63,351 nucleotides of DNA from an uncultured Fidelibacterota bacterium (GCA_913043235.1 CAJWLO010000013.1:1-63351), one strand, 5' to 3'; counted from the first letter of the stretch, positions 1-9,032 are shown. The notes: a model not told the origin generated them from the letters alone. A program made the numbers and translations.

Positions 1-178
1 TTTCAACAGTTGGTTCTTTTCTTGATTTCTTTTTTATAAGATAATTCCAACAATCGAAGTACTGAAAACCGTCATCTGTGAAATGGTGTCGGTGTCCACA
101 TAGGTCATATAGGGTTTTTTTTATTCAATTCCTTAAAACCTCCATTCTGAAATCAACAAACCTATCTATTATAAGAGG
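1..178. other. left-edge stretch with no recognisable gene
   Basis: This AT-rich DNA has stop codons in the frames I followed and no tRNA-like or terminator-like structure that I can support. It lies downstream of the minus-strand gene ending at 179 and may hold that gene's 3' untranslated region. Confidence 0.3.
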
Positions 179-493
179 TTAGTTAAGTATTTGTTCTTTT
201 TTAATTCTTTTCTTAATCATACTATCTAAAACAGTCCTACTTTTACCAATCTTAAAATCATTCTTTCTTAAATGAAGATGGAATTTAGTGTATACCCAAT
301 CTTTGTTGTGGAGTTTAATAATCTCTTTATAAAGACGTATTCTGTTCTTTGATAATGGTTTTTTGTAATTTGTAAAATGATATTTGTGAGTGGTAATTAT
401 GTAATCAAAACAGAGAAAAGGGTTCCATCTGTTCCTCCTTACATAGAGTACATTGTCACTGTGGAGTAAATAATATGGGGTGAAGTTGGTCAT
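179..493 (-). CDS. hypothetical protein, 104 aa
   Basis: This small basic protein, rich in Lys, Arg, His and Tyr, has no family I recognise. The ATG is preceded on the minus strand by an AAGGA-like Shine-Dalgarno site about 11 nt upstream, and there is no signal peptide or membrane segment. It stands alone at the left edge, in AT-rich accessory DNA divergent from the small gene at 590. The C-terminal third (about residues 75-104) is Arg/Lys-rich and could bind nucleic acid, but that is a guess. It could also be a chance reading frame; the upstream ribosome site and lack of overlap with any better candidate favour a real gene. Confidence 0.4.
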   Translation of the reverse strand: MTNFTPYYLLHSDNVLYVRRNRWNPFLCFDYIITTHKYHFTNYKKPLSKNRIRLYKEIIKLHNKDWVYTKFHLHLRKNDFKIGKSRTVLDSMIKKRIKKEQILN

Positions 494-589
494 TATAATT
501 AATCCTTCAGTATATTAATAAACCCCATTTACATGGTGTTTTTATTAGATAGAATATTATTATGAAAATTGTAAGTACAAGGCAGTTTA

Positions 590-766
590 ATGATAAAGAA
601 AGAAAAAGCATTAGAGCATTATATAGATACATTGTGCGAAGGCAGAGATCCTGAATACAAAAGTTTCGTTAAAAATATGATAATGAAGATGGTTGAAGGG
701 GATAAATGGGAAAAACTGTCGATAGTGCATGAGTTAGCAGAGAAATTGAAAAAAAAAGATGATTAA
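590..766 (+). CDS. small hypothetical protein, 58 aa
   Basis: This is a continuous reading frame from ATG 590 to TAA 766. The product is short, charged and probably helical (about residues 5-55), with no Cys pairs, signal peptide or membrane segment. The ribosome site is weak. An overlapping 30-codon frame in another phase begins at 562 with an N-terminus vaguely like Phd-type antitoxins but stops at once. I recognise no family. The size and the position in accessory DNA would fit a toxin-antitoxin component or regulator, but nothing in the sequence proves it. Confidence 0.3.
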   Translation: MIKKEKALEHYIDTLCEGRDPEYKSFVKNMIMKMVEGDKWEKLSIVHELAEKLKKKDD

Positions 767-1054
767 TTGGATAACAAATTGATTGTTTCACTGCTTATTT
801 TTTTAATAATTATTTGGCACTAAAATTACATTTAGGAAGGTTTCGACAAAAAAGGTGGTGTCTTTTAAAATGAGGTATTTGATAATCCCCTTATTTAGAG
901 AGTGTATGGTACTGATAAATGTGAGCATTATTGATAGAATTATGGCTAGTTGATAAAGTTATATAAATGAGTAGTAGTGCCGTAGCGGAAATCCTTAAAC
1001 AAATTAATAATATCTCAAACCATATGCTATTATAATACAAAGGAACCATTCATT

Positions 1055-3013
1055 TTGAATAAATATTTTATCACAATCTTAATCTGCATTTTGTGGTCCT
1101 TTTCTTATGCTCAAAAGTCAGACACACATGAAATTGTTATTGAAAGACATGATAATGGTTTAAAAAAACTGGTTCTTAGTTTTGAAGGCAGAGGCATTAA
1201 TCAAAAACTTATTGCTCATCAAGGATTTTATGATACCGGAGTAAAAAAGTTTATTGAATCTTATAAGAATAACCAAAAATCTGGGAATTATTTATCGTGG
1301 TATCAAAATGGTCAAAAGGAAACGGAAGGAGTTTATAAAGAAGGAAAATTGACCGGATTATTTATTGTATGGCTTGAGAATGGCCTTAAGAAATCTGATA
1401 ATACTTATAGTAATGGAAAATTGCTGAAAAGTACCGAATGGGAATATTTTGAGAATGAAAACAAAAAAACAGAGGTGAATTATTCTGATGGAAAAAAAAA
1501 TGGATTGTTTACAACTTGGTATGATGATGGGGCAAAAAAATCAGAACAAATGTATGAAAATGATAAACGGAGTGGTATGTACATCAGTTGGCATAAAGAT
1601 GGGAAACCACACTCAAGGGGCATCTATTCCAGTGATAGAGAAGATGGGTTATGGCATATTTGGGATACAAATGGAGAATTAATTGAAGAAAAATTATTTT
1701 CTTCAAACCGGGAACTATATAAAAAGACTTTTCAATATTATTCTACTGGAGAATTATATACAACTAGTATAAGAGATGATATCAATATCTACTATACCAA
1801 GGATGGGAATATTCAAAAGGAAACAAGAAATGGGCAGATATGGAATGGTGAGATTACACTTAATTATGATAGTGGTGCCAAAAAATCAAAAGGCAACTAT
1901 GAGGAAGGAAAGGAATATGGGTTGTTCACAACTTGGTATGAAAATGGATTAAAGAAATCAGAAGGTACTTATGTAGATGGACAACTGATTAATAATAAAC
2001 TATGGGAGTATTATACCAACCAACAGAAAAAAATAGAAAGAAGTTTTCAAGAAGGTAAAAAACAGGGTGTGCATATACAATGGTATGAAAATGGTGAGAG
2101 ATATGAGGAAGAAAACTATAAGAATGGGGTAAAACATGGGTCTTGGAATGTTTGGTATAAAAATGGCAATCAAAAGTTCTCAGGTGCCTACAAAAATGGC
2201 AAAAAAGATGGATTGTTCATTGATTGGTACTCGAATGGACATAAGAAATTAGAAGGGAAATATCGTGATGGTCTATGGATTGGTAATTGGATTTCTTGGT
2301 ATGAAAATAAACAGATCATGCAAGAAGGAAGTTATAAGGATGGTAAACAAGATGGTTTACATAGAATCTGGTATGAAAATGGGAAAAAAAATTCAGAAAA
2401 TAGATACAAAAATGGTGAGTTAATTGAAGTTCATTCATGGAAATATTATGAGGATGGGCAAAACAAATCTGAAAAGATCTATAAAAATGGGAAAAAAGAT
2501 GGATTGAATATTGAATGGTACAAGAATGGGGAAAAAGCATCTGAGGGGACCTATAAATCCGGAAAAGAAGATGGTTTATTAACGATTTGGAATGAAGAAG
2601 GTAATAAAACATTTGAAGCAAACTATGAAAGTGGAAAATTATTGGATAAAACAGAGTGTGAATATTTTGAAGATGGGAAATTGAAATCACTTAGATCCTA
2701 CAAAAAGAATAAAAAACATGGTCTGCAAAGTGAATGGCACTCCAATGGGATTAAAAAATCAGAGGGGATTTTTGAGAATGGAAAAGAAGTAGGTGTTTTT
2801 ACTATTTGGTATGATAATAATCAAGAAAAGATGAAAGTAACCTATCAAAATGGAAAAAAATATGGATTTGATACAGAATGGTATTTGGATGGAAAGAAAG
2901 CGAGTGAAAAGAAATGGAAAAAGGGTGTACCCCATGGAAAATGGACAGCTTGGAATGAGGATGGCAGCATAGATTATGAGAGGAACTACCGGAACGGAAA
3001 GTTGATAAAATAA
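1055..3013 (+). CDS. secreted MORN_2-type repeat protein (YwqK-like), 652 aa
   Basis: After a signal peptide (about residues 1-19, ending at a Tyr-Ala-Gln site) the whole protein is a tandem array of roughly two dozen units of about 23 residues. The recurring pattern is W-Y-x-N-G-x-x-x-x-E-x-x-Y-x-x-G-x-x-x-G-L. This is the MORN_2 repeat (Pfam MORN_2, the so-called YwqK family antitoxin repeat), which forms elongated beta-hairpin arrays. The start is TTG, chosen because it gives the signal peptide; AGGA lies about 10 nt upstream, and a TATAAT hexamer is at 1031-1036. Two shorter relatives follow at 3202 and 3901. The protein is probably exported to the periplasm or cell surface. The YwqK antitoxin label comes from family naming; no toxin partner is visible here. 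Confidence 0.85.
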   Translation: MNKYFITILICILWSFSYAQKSDTHEIVIERHDNGLKKLVLSFEGRGINQKLIAHQGFYDTGVKKFIESYKNNQKSGNYLSWYQNGQKETEGVYKEGKLTGLFIVWLENGLKKSDNTYSNGKLLKSTEWEYFENENKKTEVNYSDGKKNGLFTTWYDDGAKKSEQMYENDKRSGMYISWHKDGKPHSRGIYSSDREDGLWHIWDTNGELIEEKLFSSNRELYKKTFQYYSTGELYTTSIRDDINIYYTKDGNIQKETRNGQIWNGEITLNYDSGAKKSKGNYEEGKEYGLFTTWYENGLKKSEGTYVDGQLINNKLWEYYTNQQKKIERSFQEGKKQGVHIQWYENGERYEEENYKNGVKHGSWNVWYKNGNQKFSGAYKNGKKDGLFIDWYSNGHKKLEGKYRDGLWIGNWISWYENKQIMQEGSYKDGKQDGLHRIWYENGKKNSENRYKNGELIEVHSWKYYEDGQNKSEKIYKNGKKDGLNIEWYKNGEKASEGTYKSGKEDGLLTIWNEEGNKTFEANYESGKLLDKTECEYFEDGKLKSLRSYKKNKKHGLQSEWHSNGIKKSEGIFENGKEVGVFTIWYDNNQEKMKVTYQNGKKYGFDTEWYLDGKKASEKKWKKGVPHGKWTAWNEDGSIDYERNYRNGKLIK

Positions 3014-3149
3014 TACTTAATTATAAGATTTTTTTATAAGCAATCATAAGAATTGGATTTTCAGTAATATAACAATATTATTCATCCATTCTATTTTGTC
3101 ATATTTCTAGAGCACATAATAATTTACGTATAAATAAATTATCTGCTTC

Positions 3150-3182
3150 TTTGGGGTTATGCTGAAATAATTATTAATTTTG
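3150..3182 (+). promoter_or_regulatory. candidate FCB-type promoter (TTTG / TAnnTTTG)
   Basis: TTTG at 3150-3153 is followed after 21 nt by TAATTTTG at 3175-3182, about 20 nt before the ATG at 3202. This matches the -33/-7 pattern described for Bacteroidetes housekeeping promoters. The organism's own promoter consensus is unknown, so this is only a pattern match. Confidence 0.3.
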
Positions 3183-3201
3183 GGAAACGGACTTCCAAAC
3201 A

Positions 3202-3873
3202 ATGAAAAGGCAGTATTTATATAGTTTATTTTTTGTTCCTATCGTTGCAATGCATGGGCAGGATATCATTCAGGAGGTGATACGTAATGATCAGGGCCTA
3301 CTGGATCGGGTTATATACCTTAATATAACGGAAAACAGCCATCGCAAGATCAAGGAAGTGGATTTCCATGATAATGGTAATAAATTTCGTTCAAAATCAT
3401 TTGATAAAATAGGGGAAGTGAAAATAATTAAGGAGTGGTTCCGCAATGGTCAGATTAAACTCGAGCAACATTTTAAGGAAGGGGAAAAGAATGGGTTATG
3501 GTCCACATGGTATGAGGATGGTATTAAAAAAAGTGAGAAAACTTATGTGACTGATCTGATCCATGGCTTAGTTTTGCATTGGGACGAGAAAGGAGGACTA
3601 CGTTACCAAGGAAATTTTATTGCAGATACAGTGACTAATACAAGCATGGAAAATGGGCTTATCACAAAATGGTATAATAATGGACAAAAAAAATCAGAAC
3701 AGCACTATAGAAATGGAAAGTTAGATGGATTCTCTAATCGTTGGTACAGGAATGGACAACGCATGGAAACAGGGAAATTTTACAATGGCAGCGGTATTAG
3801 TTATACTTGGGACGAAAATGGCAGAAAAATTCGCGAAAGAACGTTTGAAAATGGTCTTCCCAGAAATGAATAA
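3202..3873 (+). CDS. secreted MORN_2-type repeat protein, 223 aa
   Basis: The protein has a signal peptide (about residues 1-19, Met-His-Gly-Gln end). About seven MORN_2 units follow, with the same W-x-x-N-G and Y-x-x-G patterns as the 652-aa neighbour. It is a shorter paralogue, separated from that gene by 188 nt holding a candidate promoter, and is followed after 27 nt by a third relative at 3901. It is probably exported and structural or binding in role; no catalytic residues are evident. The trio looks like local duplication and divergence of one secreted repeat family. Specific function is unknown. Confidence 0.8.
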   Translation: MKRQYLYSLFFVPIVAMHGQDIIQEVIRNDQGLLDRVIYLNITENSHRKIKEVDFHDNGNKFRSKSFDKIGEVKIIKEWFRNGQIKLEQHFKEGEKNGLWSTWYEDGIKKSEKTYVTDLIHGLVLHWDEKGGLRYQGNFIADTVTNTSMENGLITKWYNNGQKKSEQHYRNGKLDGFSNRWYRNGQRMETGKFYNGSGISYTWDENGRKIRERTFENGLPRNE

Positions 3874-3900
3874 AAAAATAATCTCTCCATAATTATTTAA

Positions 3901-4902
3901 ATGGATAAAATGAAACAGATTAGGATAGCAATTATTCTTTTTATGCCACTGGTTCAATCTCAGACAGAAAAATATAATATCAAGGATATTGTTGAACTGG
4001 ATGGTGTTTTCTTTAGGAATTTCAACAATGAAAAAGTTAACGGTTTTGTATTTAAGGTGGATGGTGATATCAGTATTCCACTGGGAATGATCAAGGATGG
4101 CAGGAAACAGGGCCAATGGTTGGAATGGTCTGAACGGGATAATTACCAGGAAAATCTGGAATTAGAGGAGTTGGAAACTGTAGATGTGGCTGATACAGTC
4201 CTGCAAATCCCGACGAAAGGAATTATGTCCAGAGAAATCAGTGAATACATCTCGGGAGAGACTGCGGGGAAAAGCATCATGGTTCTGGTATCCAGTCAGG
4301 TTGTTAATTATGATATCAGCGGCGCTAAGGTAGAAGAATCTTCTAGTTATTACAATCCCAAGGGTTTTTTGGAGCGCCGTAATTATCGCAAATACGAATA
4401 TGAAAAAAATGACCAAGGTCAGAGACAAAAAATTCGGGTTTATAATGATCAATATTACCTGGTTGAGATAGAAATTTTACGCTACAATGAAAAGGGTAAT
4501 ATAATTGAGCAAATAGTCCAAGATCCTGGTGGAAATATGATCGGCAAAGTAATCAATGATTATGATTTGACCGGTAAATTGGTTGAGCACACTCGCTACG
4601 GACAGGATGGAATGAAATTAAGGTCTATAAAATACTTTTACGGACAAAATGGGAAAAAGACAGTTGAAACCAATGTGGAATTTCTCCGCGATATGGATGA
4701 TTTTAGGGAAACAAAATATAATTTTAGTTACGATGAAAGTGGTAATGTTGTGACAATGGATGATGAATTGTACCGAACATATTTTTTTCACGATAACCGT
4801 AATAATTTGATAGAAGCTGTAAAATTCTTGATTGATCAGAACCAAGATTCCAGCCAGGATATTTTGGTTTCGAAAACAGTTTATAGATTTTCTTTCTATT
4901 AA
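3901..4902 (+). CDS. secreted repeat protein, MORN_2/YD-repeat-like, 333 aa
   Basis: The N-terminal signal peptide ends near residue 21 (Gln-Ser-Gln). One degenerate MORN_2 unit follows around residues 38-77. From about residue 150 to the end there are repeated strands of the type Y-N-E-x-G-x-x-x-E and Y-D-x-x-G-x-x-x-x, reminiscent of YD/RHS-type or related beta-repeat proteins. No RHS core-end motif or C-terminal toxin is visible, so it is not a classical RHS toxin. It is the last of three adjacent secreted repeat genes and may be cotranscribed with the one ending at 3873. Function is unknown. Confidence 0.7.
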   Translation: MDKMKQIRIAIILFMPLVQSQTEKYNIKDIVELDGVFFRNFNNEKVNGFVFKVDGDISIPLGMIKDGRKQGQWLEWSERDNYQENLELEELETVDVADTVLQIPTKGIMSREISEYISGETAGKSIMVLVSSQVVNYDISGAKVEESSSYYNPKGFLERRNYRKYEYEKNDQGQRQKIRVYNDQYYLVEIEILRYNEKGNIIEQIVQDPGGNMIGKVINDYDLTGKLVEHTRYGQDGMKLRSIKYFYGQNGKKTVETNVEFLRDMDDFRETKYNFSYDESGNVVTMDDELYRTYFFHDNRNNLIEAVKFLIDQNQDSSQDILVSKTVYRFSFY

Positions 4903-4950
4903 CTTGATAGGGAAAACCATCTTTCATAAATATAGTCAAGAAATCAAGTA

Positions 4951-4990
4951 TTCATGTATTATTTGAAACCTTCATGTATTATTTGAAACC
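4951..4990. repeat. perfect tandem duplication of a 20-bp unit
   Basis: The 20 bases at 4951-4970 are repeated exactly at 4971-4990, in the 209-nt gap after the third repeat-protein gene. With only two copies and no further copies seen nearby, this is most simply a recent slippage duplication. Confidence 0.95.
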
Positions 4991-5114
4991 ATTTTCTTTT
5001 TAAATGGTTAATATACTATATATACTGGAGTTTTATTGTGGAGTTTCAGGAATTGATTATGTATTTTATCCTTTTAGTGTAGTAACATAAATAATAAATG
5101 CTAAGGGATAATTG

Positions 5115-5666
5115 ATGTCAAAAAAGTTTAATAATAAGCAGTTTCAAGAACATATTTCGAACTTGATCGTTGATAAAGAGAATCTGAGGTATATCCAAAA
5201 ACAAAAAATGATAATGAAAAAGGTAGTGTATATCTTGGCTGAAGAAAACTGGGTTGATTCAGGGTACTCCAATACACAACTCAAATTCTGTCAGAACTTT
5301 ATGTTGGATTATGCCTTAGTTTATGCTGTTAATGAATTGATCACTATTCAAAATGATAATGGTACGTTTAAAACTATGTCTGGGGTCAAGAAATGGGCTG
5401 ATAATTATGATGAAAATTTTTTATTAGCTTACCTTAAAACAAAGGAATTAAAAGCGAACCGTAAAAATCTTGTAGAATCTGACAATGGGAAATTTATAAC
5501 CTCATTTCACAGAATAACCAAGTTTAAGAGTGAAAATGATCTGGTAAAAAAAATAATTAATATTGGTGTAAAATATGGAATACTGGAAAATGATCTACTT
5601 TCAGAAAGAGGTTATACATTAGAATTAGAAGGAAGGATATTGGATAAAATCTGGGACGATGCATAA
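5115..5666 (+). CDS. hypothetical protein, 183 aa
   Basis: I recognise no family. The ATG at 5115 is preferred over the in-frame TTG just before it because AAGGGA lies 6 nt upstream. The product is largely alpha-helical by composition, Lys/Asn-rich and soluble, without signal peptide, transmembrane segment or Cys motif. Codon use is AT-rich like the accessory region to its left. It ends 7 nt before the next gene, a TPR/periplasmic-binding fusion, so the two may be cotranscribed. Nothing links it to a specific role. Confidence 0.6.
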   Translation: MSKKFNNKQFQEHISNLIVDKENLRYIQKQKMIMKKVVYILAEENWVDSGYSNTQLKFCQNFMLDYALVYAVNELITIQNDNGTFKTMSGVKKWADNYDENFLLAYLKTKELKANRKNLVESDNGKFITSFHRITKFKSENDLVKKIINIGVKYGILENDLLSERGYTLELEGRILDKIWDDA

Positions 5667-5673
5667 TTAACAA

Positions 5674-7551
5674 ATGGAATTGCAACTGCGCTCTTTTCAA
5701 AAAGTTCTAGCTGTTTGTCTGCCATTTATATTCCAGTCTCTGGATGCAATTATAACTTTAGATTCCCTGGGATATAGGGTACACTTCCAACAGGCTCTAG
5801 AACAATATAATCATTCCCGTTTTCGACTCGCGGAAGATTATTTTCATGCCATTCTCATTCAAGATAGAGATTATACAGACCCCGCAGCTCAGTTGATGCT
5901 GGCAAAATCTCAATATCGCCAAGGTGACTTGAATCAGGCATTGCGGACTTGTAAATCATATCTATCAAGTTATCCAGGAAGCCCTTATGAAATCCATGCT
6001 CAGATTCTCATGGGTGATATATTGCTTAAACAGGGACAGATTACATCTGCGTTTAAGCGTTATCTCCAAATACGGTCCATGTCAACAGATTCGATCCAAT
6101 TGCACGGAATTGATGAACGCATCCTGAATTGTATTGCCAATGATATAGATCCTCATAGATTGGAAGGATTACTTTTCCAGGAACAGGATGGGTCTAATCG
6201 AGCTATCCTAAATCTGGCTAGAGCCTACGCATCTTGGAAAAATGGCAACCGCTATGACTTGGAATTGATACTTGGAGGAAGAATGTATAGTGAATTCCCT
6301 CCAGGGTTCCAGGCATTTTTCCAATCTTTATCACAGGCCATGAATAGAAAATTTTTTAATCAAAGCACTATTGCGGTTGTCCTTCCTATTACAGGTCCCA
6401 ATTCAGGTAAAAGTTTATCGTATCTTTTAGGCCTTTCAGAATTTATAGATGAAAATATTACACAAATTGCGGTTCGTTTTATTGTATTTGATACTGAAAG
6501 CAACGATGTGAAAGCATTGGAGATTCTTAGAAAGATTTCCTTGAATCGCACCATAACCGGTATATTAGGTCCTATGACAGATTCTCAGATACTCATTGCT
6601 TCCGGAACAACATCATCGTTACCAATATTGATACCGAAAACTGGATTGACCGGTTTAGCCGAAATTTCCGATAATGTTTTTTTTCTTTCTCCCACAGATA
6701 GAACCATCGCCCAGCGGACCGCCCAGTTACTAATACAGGAAATGGGTTTGGAGCAGATTGCCATATTATCTCCCGGAGATGGGCATTTTTTGCAGATGAC
6801 CAAATTTTTTATCAGCGAATTAAACCAACTGGGCATTGAGCCAATAGCGCTGGAATGGTATCATGATAAACCAGAAAATATAGCACGACAATTTAAATCC
6901 ATCCGTCAAAAAGCCTGGGCCTTGATGCCGGAAGAAGATTCTTCAGTAGATATGATGGATATGACCATAGACAGTTTGGAAGGACTTTTTGATGTAGATG
7001 TAGATGATTTTTTTAATTTGCCAGATAGGGAAAGAACCGAAACAATGAGTAAACGAGATTCTGCAAAAATATTTTTAAACACCATCCAAGCATTATATTT
7101 GCCACTACGTGTTGGCGAACTTACCTATGTAGGCACTCAGGTTCCATTATACAATTTAGATGCAGTTATCATTGGTAATGAAAATTGGCTGGATATGGAT
7201 GTTTTGAATCAGGACGTGATTGGACCTCATGTGCAGGGTATGCGTATTATTAGTGATGTACATTCATCCATGATGATAAATGAAAAATTGCAGTTCAGCA
7301 ATTATTATTCCCTTGGTTTCGACCAAGGCGATTTCATTAATTCTATTTGTTCAATATCCAATGGCACCCGTAGATCTTTTTACCAAAATATGAAAAGGCA
7401 AGTTTATTTTGGTGGCCGTACCACTTCGATCCAATTGGGCGGAAAAAATAAAAATAGCAATCAGTCAGTTCAAGTGCTGGAATACAGAAATAAATCTATC
7501 CGCTCTGTGGGTGTGTTTAACGGCGACTCGTTACAAGTCACTTTGCCTTAA
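5674..7551 (+). CDS. TPR plus periplasmic-binding-protein-fold protein, LpoA-like, 625 aa
   Basis: An N-terminal export signal (about residues 1-25) precedes TPR-like helices at about residues 35-130 (tandem helix pairs with alternating Ala, Leu and Tyr). From about residue 230 to 560 there is a type I periplasmic-binding fold: a first strand of the form I-A-V-V-L-P-I-T-G-P, then GILGPMTD and a second-lobe strand I-A-I-L-S-P-G-D-G. This order (TPR, then PBP fold) is that of LpoA/LppC, the outer-membrane activator of penicillin-binding protein 1A. The downstream neighbours pgeF and uppP also serve peptidoglycan. There is no good lipobox (Leu-Ala-Val-Cys at 12-15 has Val at -1). An amino-acid receptor role is the alternative. 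Confidence 0.75.
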   Translation: MELQLRSFQKVLAVCLPFIFQSLDAIITLDSLGYRVHFQQALEQYNHSRFRLAEDYFHAILIQDRDYTDPAAQLMLAKSQYRQGDLNQALRTCKSYLSSYPGSPYEIHAQILMGDILLKQGQITSAFKRYLQIRSMSTDSIQLHGIDERILNCIANDIDPHRLEGLLFQEQDGSNRAILNLARAYASWKNGNRYDLELILGGRMYSEFPPGFQAFFQSLSQAMNRKFFNQSTIAVVLPITGPNSGKSLSYLLGLSEFIDENITQIAVRFIVFDTESNDVKALEILRKISLNRTITGILGPMTDSQILIASGTTSSLPILIPKTGLTGLAEISDNVFFLSPTDRTIAQRTAQLLIQEMGLEQIAILSPGDGHFLQMTKFFISELNQLGIEPIALEWYHDKPENIARQFKSIRQKAWALMPEEDSSVDMMDMTIDSLEGLFDVDVDDFFNLPDRERTETMSKRDSAKIFLNTIQALYLPLRVGELTYVGTQVPLYNLDAVIIGNENWLDMDVLNQDVIGPHVQGMRIISDVHSSMMINEKLQFSNYYSLGFDQGDFINSICSISNGTRRSFYQNMKRQVYFGGRTTSIQLGGKNKNSNQSVQVLEYRNKSIRSVGVFNGDSLQVTLP

Positions 7552-8237
7552 TGACTGTACAGCAATGGTCTGATTATTCTCATATTTTTGGGAATGGAAG
7601 GTTAAAAGCTGTTTTTTCCCATTCATCATTTTGCTCGAATAGCAGTCAGGATCGGCAGCATTTTGCTAGGATAACGGGATTAGATCCCTCAAAACTGATT
7701 ATACCGCAGCAGACCCATTCTTCAAATATATCCGTAATAGGAAAAGCAGGAGGTGTGAAAAACTCAGACGGCATTTTTTCAACGAATACTAATCTTGTTT
7801 GTTCAATCCAGGTTGCGGATTGTTTACCTATATTTTTTGTTCATGGGTTTAAACCTGTTGCAGGGTTGGTTCATGCCGGCTGGCGGGGATTAGCTCGGGG
7901 TATAATCCGTAATATAAAAAATGAATTAGATCAAATAGCTTGTAATATCTTTGATTTTAATATTCTAATAGGCCCTTCTATTCATTCCTGTTGTTTTGAA
8001 GTTAGAGATGATGTACTTGGTCAGATTGATTCCGAATTTTATCGACAAAAAGCTTACGGAAGATATGAAGTAGATTTGCAAAACTGGGCAGTGAAACAAT
8101 TGCTTGAGATTGGTGGCCAAAAAGAAAAGATTACTATAATTAGAGAATGTACTTACTGCCAGGATGGGAAATATCATTCGTATAGGCGAAATGGGAAAAA
8201 AGCTGGTAGAATGATTGCACTCATTGGTTGGGGATGA
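7551..8237 (+). CDS. pgeF: peptidoglycan editing factor / purine nucleoside phosphorylase-like (YfiH family)
   Basis: This is a multicopper-oxidase-like YfiH family protein (DUF152/Cu-oxidase_4). Members cleave purine nucleosides in vitro, and E. coli PgeF removes wrongly incorporated L-Ser from muropeptide precursors. The metal-site residues are visible: His56 in QQTHS, Cys91 in VADC and His108 in HAGWRG. The length of 228 aa is normal. The start ATG overlaps the previous stop by one base, so translation is probably coupled to the LpoA-like gene. The uppP gene follows after 35 nt, strengthening a cell-wall role. Confidence 0.9.
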   Translation: MTVQQWSDYSHIFGNGRLKAVFSHSSFCSNSSQDRQHFARITGLDPSKLIIPQQTHSSNISVIGKAGGVKNSDGIFSTNTNLVCSIQVADCLPIFFVHGFKPVAGLVHAGWRGLARGIIRNIKNELDQIACNIFDFNILIGPSIHSCCFEVRDDVLGQIDSEFYRQKAYGRYEVDLQNWAVKQLLEIGGQKEKITIIRECTYCQDGKYHSYRRNGKKAGRMIALIGWG

Positions 8238-8272
8238 CAGATTAATTTTAATTAACGTCTTTAAGGAATAAA

Positions 8273-9031
8273 ATGACACTTATAGAGACACTTATTCTGG
8301 GTTTTGTACAAGGCATAACTGAATTTTTACCCATTAGTAGTTCAGGTCACTTGGTACTTGGGCAAGCTATTTTGGGTATTGACCAACCGGGAAATGAATT
8401 TGAAATTCTTGTTCACCTCGGAACATTATGTAGTGTTTTAGTGGTTTTTTCTGGTGATATTAAATCGTTATTATTTTCTATTAGTTCAAAACAGACCCAA
8501 GTATTTATTCTTTTTATTATGATTGGAACACTACCGGCCATAGCAATCGGTTTGGGATTCAAAGAATTACTTGAATCTCTTTTTGAGGATGTGAGTGCCG
8601 TAGGTACCGCTCTCATGATTACAGGAATCATATTATATGGCTCATCTCTTATGAATCCGCAGAATAAAGATCATACTTTTTTAACGGCTATACTAATTGG
8701 CTGCGCTCAGGCAGTGGCTATAATGCCCGGGATTTCCCGCAGTGGCATGACCATCAGTGTAGGTCTTTTCTTAGGACTATCTCCAAAAGAGGCAGCACGG
8801 TTTTCATTTTTGTTGGCCATTCCGGCTATAATTGGTGCGACACTTTTGACAGCCTTTGAGATGGAAGGGGCCTTACCAATGCCTTTTACCGTTGCGATGG
8901 TTGCGTTCATTAGTTCTTTCATTGTGGGTGTAATAGCATTAAAATGGCTCTTAGGATGGCTGGAGCAGGGTAAATTTTATTATTTTGGGTTTTACTGCTT
9001 TGGTATAGGTCTCATAACATTAGTGATTTAA
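8273..9031 (+). CDS. uppP: undecaprenyl-diphosphatase UppP (BacA)
   Basis: This integral membrane enzyme dephosphorylates undecaprenyl diphosphate to the monophosphate carrier used for peptidoglycan and surface polysaccharides. Both signature motifs are present: GITEFLPISSSGH at residues 14-26, with catalytic Glu17, and PGISRSG at 152-158. There are about seven to eight hydrophobic segments over 252 aa, the normal length. It sits between pgeF and a symporter. The glycan locus starting at 16.6 kb would draw on the lipid carrier this enzyme recycles. Family members also confer bacitracin resistance. Confidence 0.96.
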   Translation: MTLIETLILGFVQGITEFLPISSSGHLVLGQAILGIDQPGNEFEILVHLGTLCSVLVVFSGDIKSLLFSISSKQTQVFILFIMIGTLPAIAIGLGFKELLESLFEDVSAVGTALMITGIILYGSSLMNPQNKDHTFLTAILIGCAQAVAIMPGISRSGMTISVGLFLGLSPKEAARFSFLLAIPAIIGATLLTAFEMEGALPMPFTVAMVAFISSFIVGVIALKWLLGWLEQGKFYYFGFYCFGIGLITLVI

Positions 9032-9032
9032 C

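Noticed and set aside
562-654. 30-codon frame with an N-terminus like Phd-type antitoxins (K-I-V-S-T-R-Q-F-N)
   Set aside because: It stops after 30 codons, overlaps the better 58-aa frame, and the similarity is limited to a few residues.
1031-1036. TATAAT hexamer before the 652-aa repeat gene
   Set aside because: There is no matching -35 element at 16-18 nt, and such hexamers are frequent by chance in this AT-rich DNA; mentioned only in the gene entry.
2316-2690. 124-codon minus-strand frame inside the MORN_2 gene
   Set aside because: Its His/Phe/Ser-rich translation is the antisense of the repeat codons; it is a shadow of the plus-strand gene.
3901-4902. RHS-type polymorphic toxin
   Set aside because: Only a few YD-like repeats, no RHS core-end motif and no toxin domain at the C-terminus.
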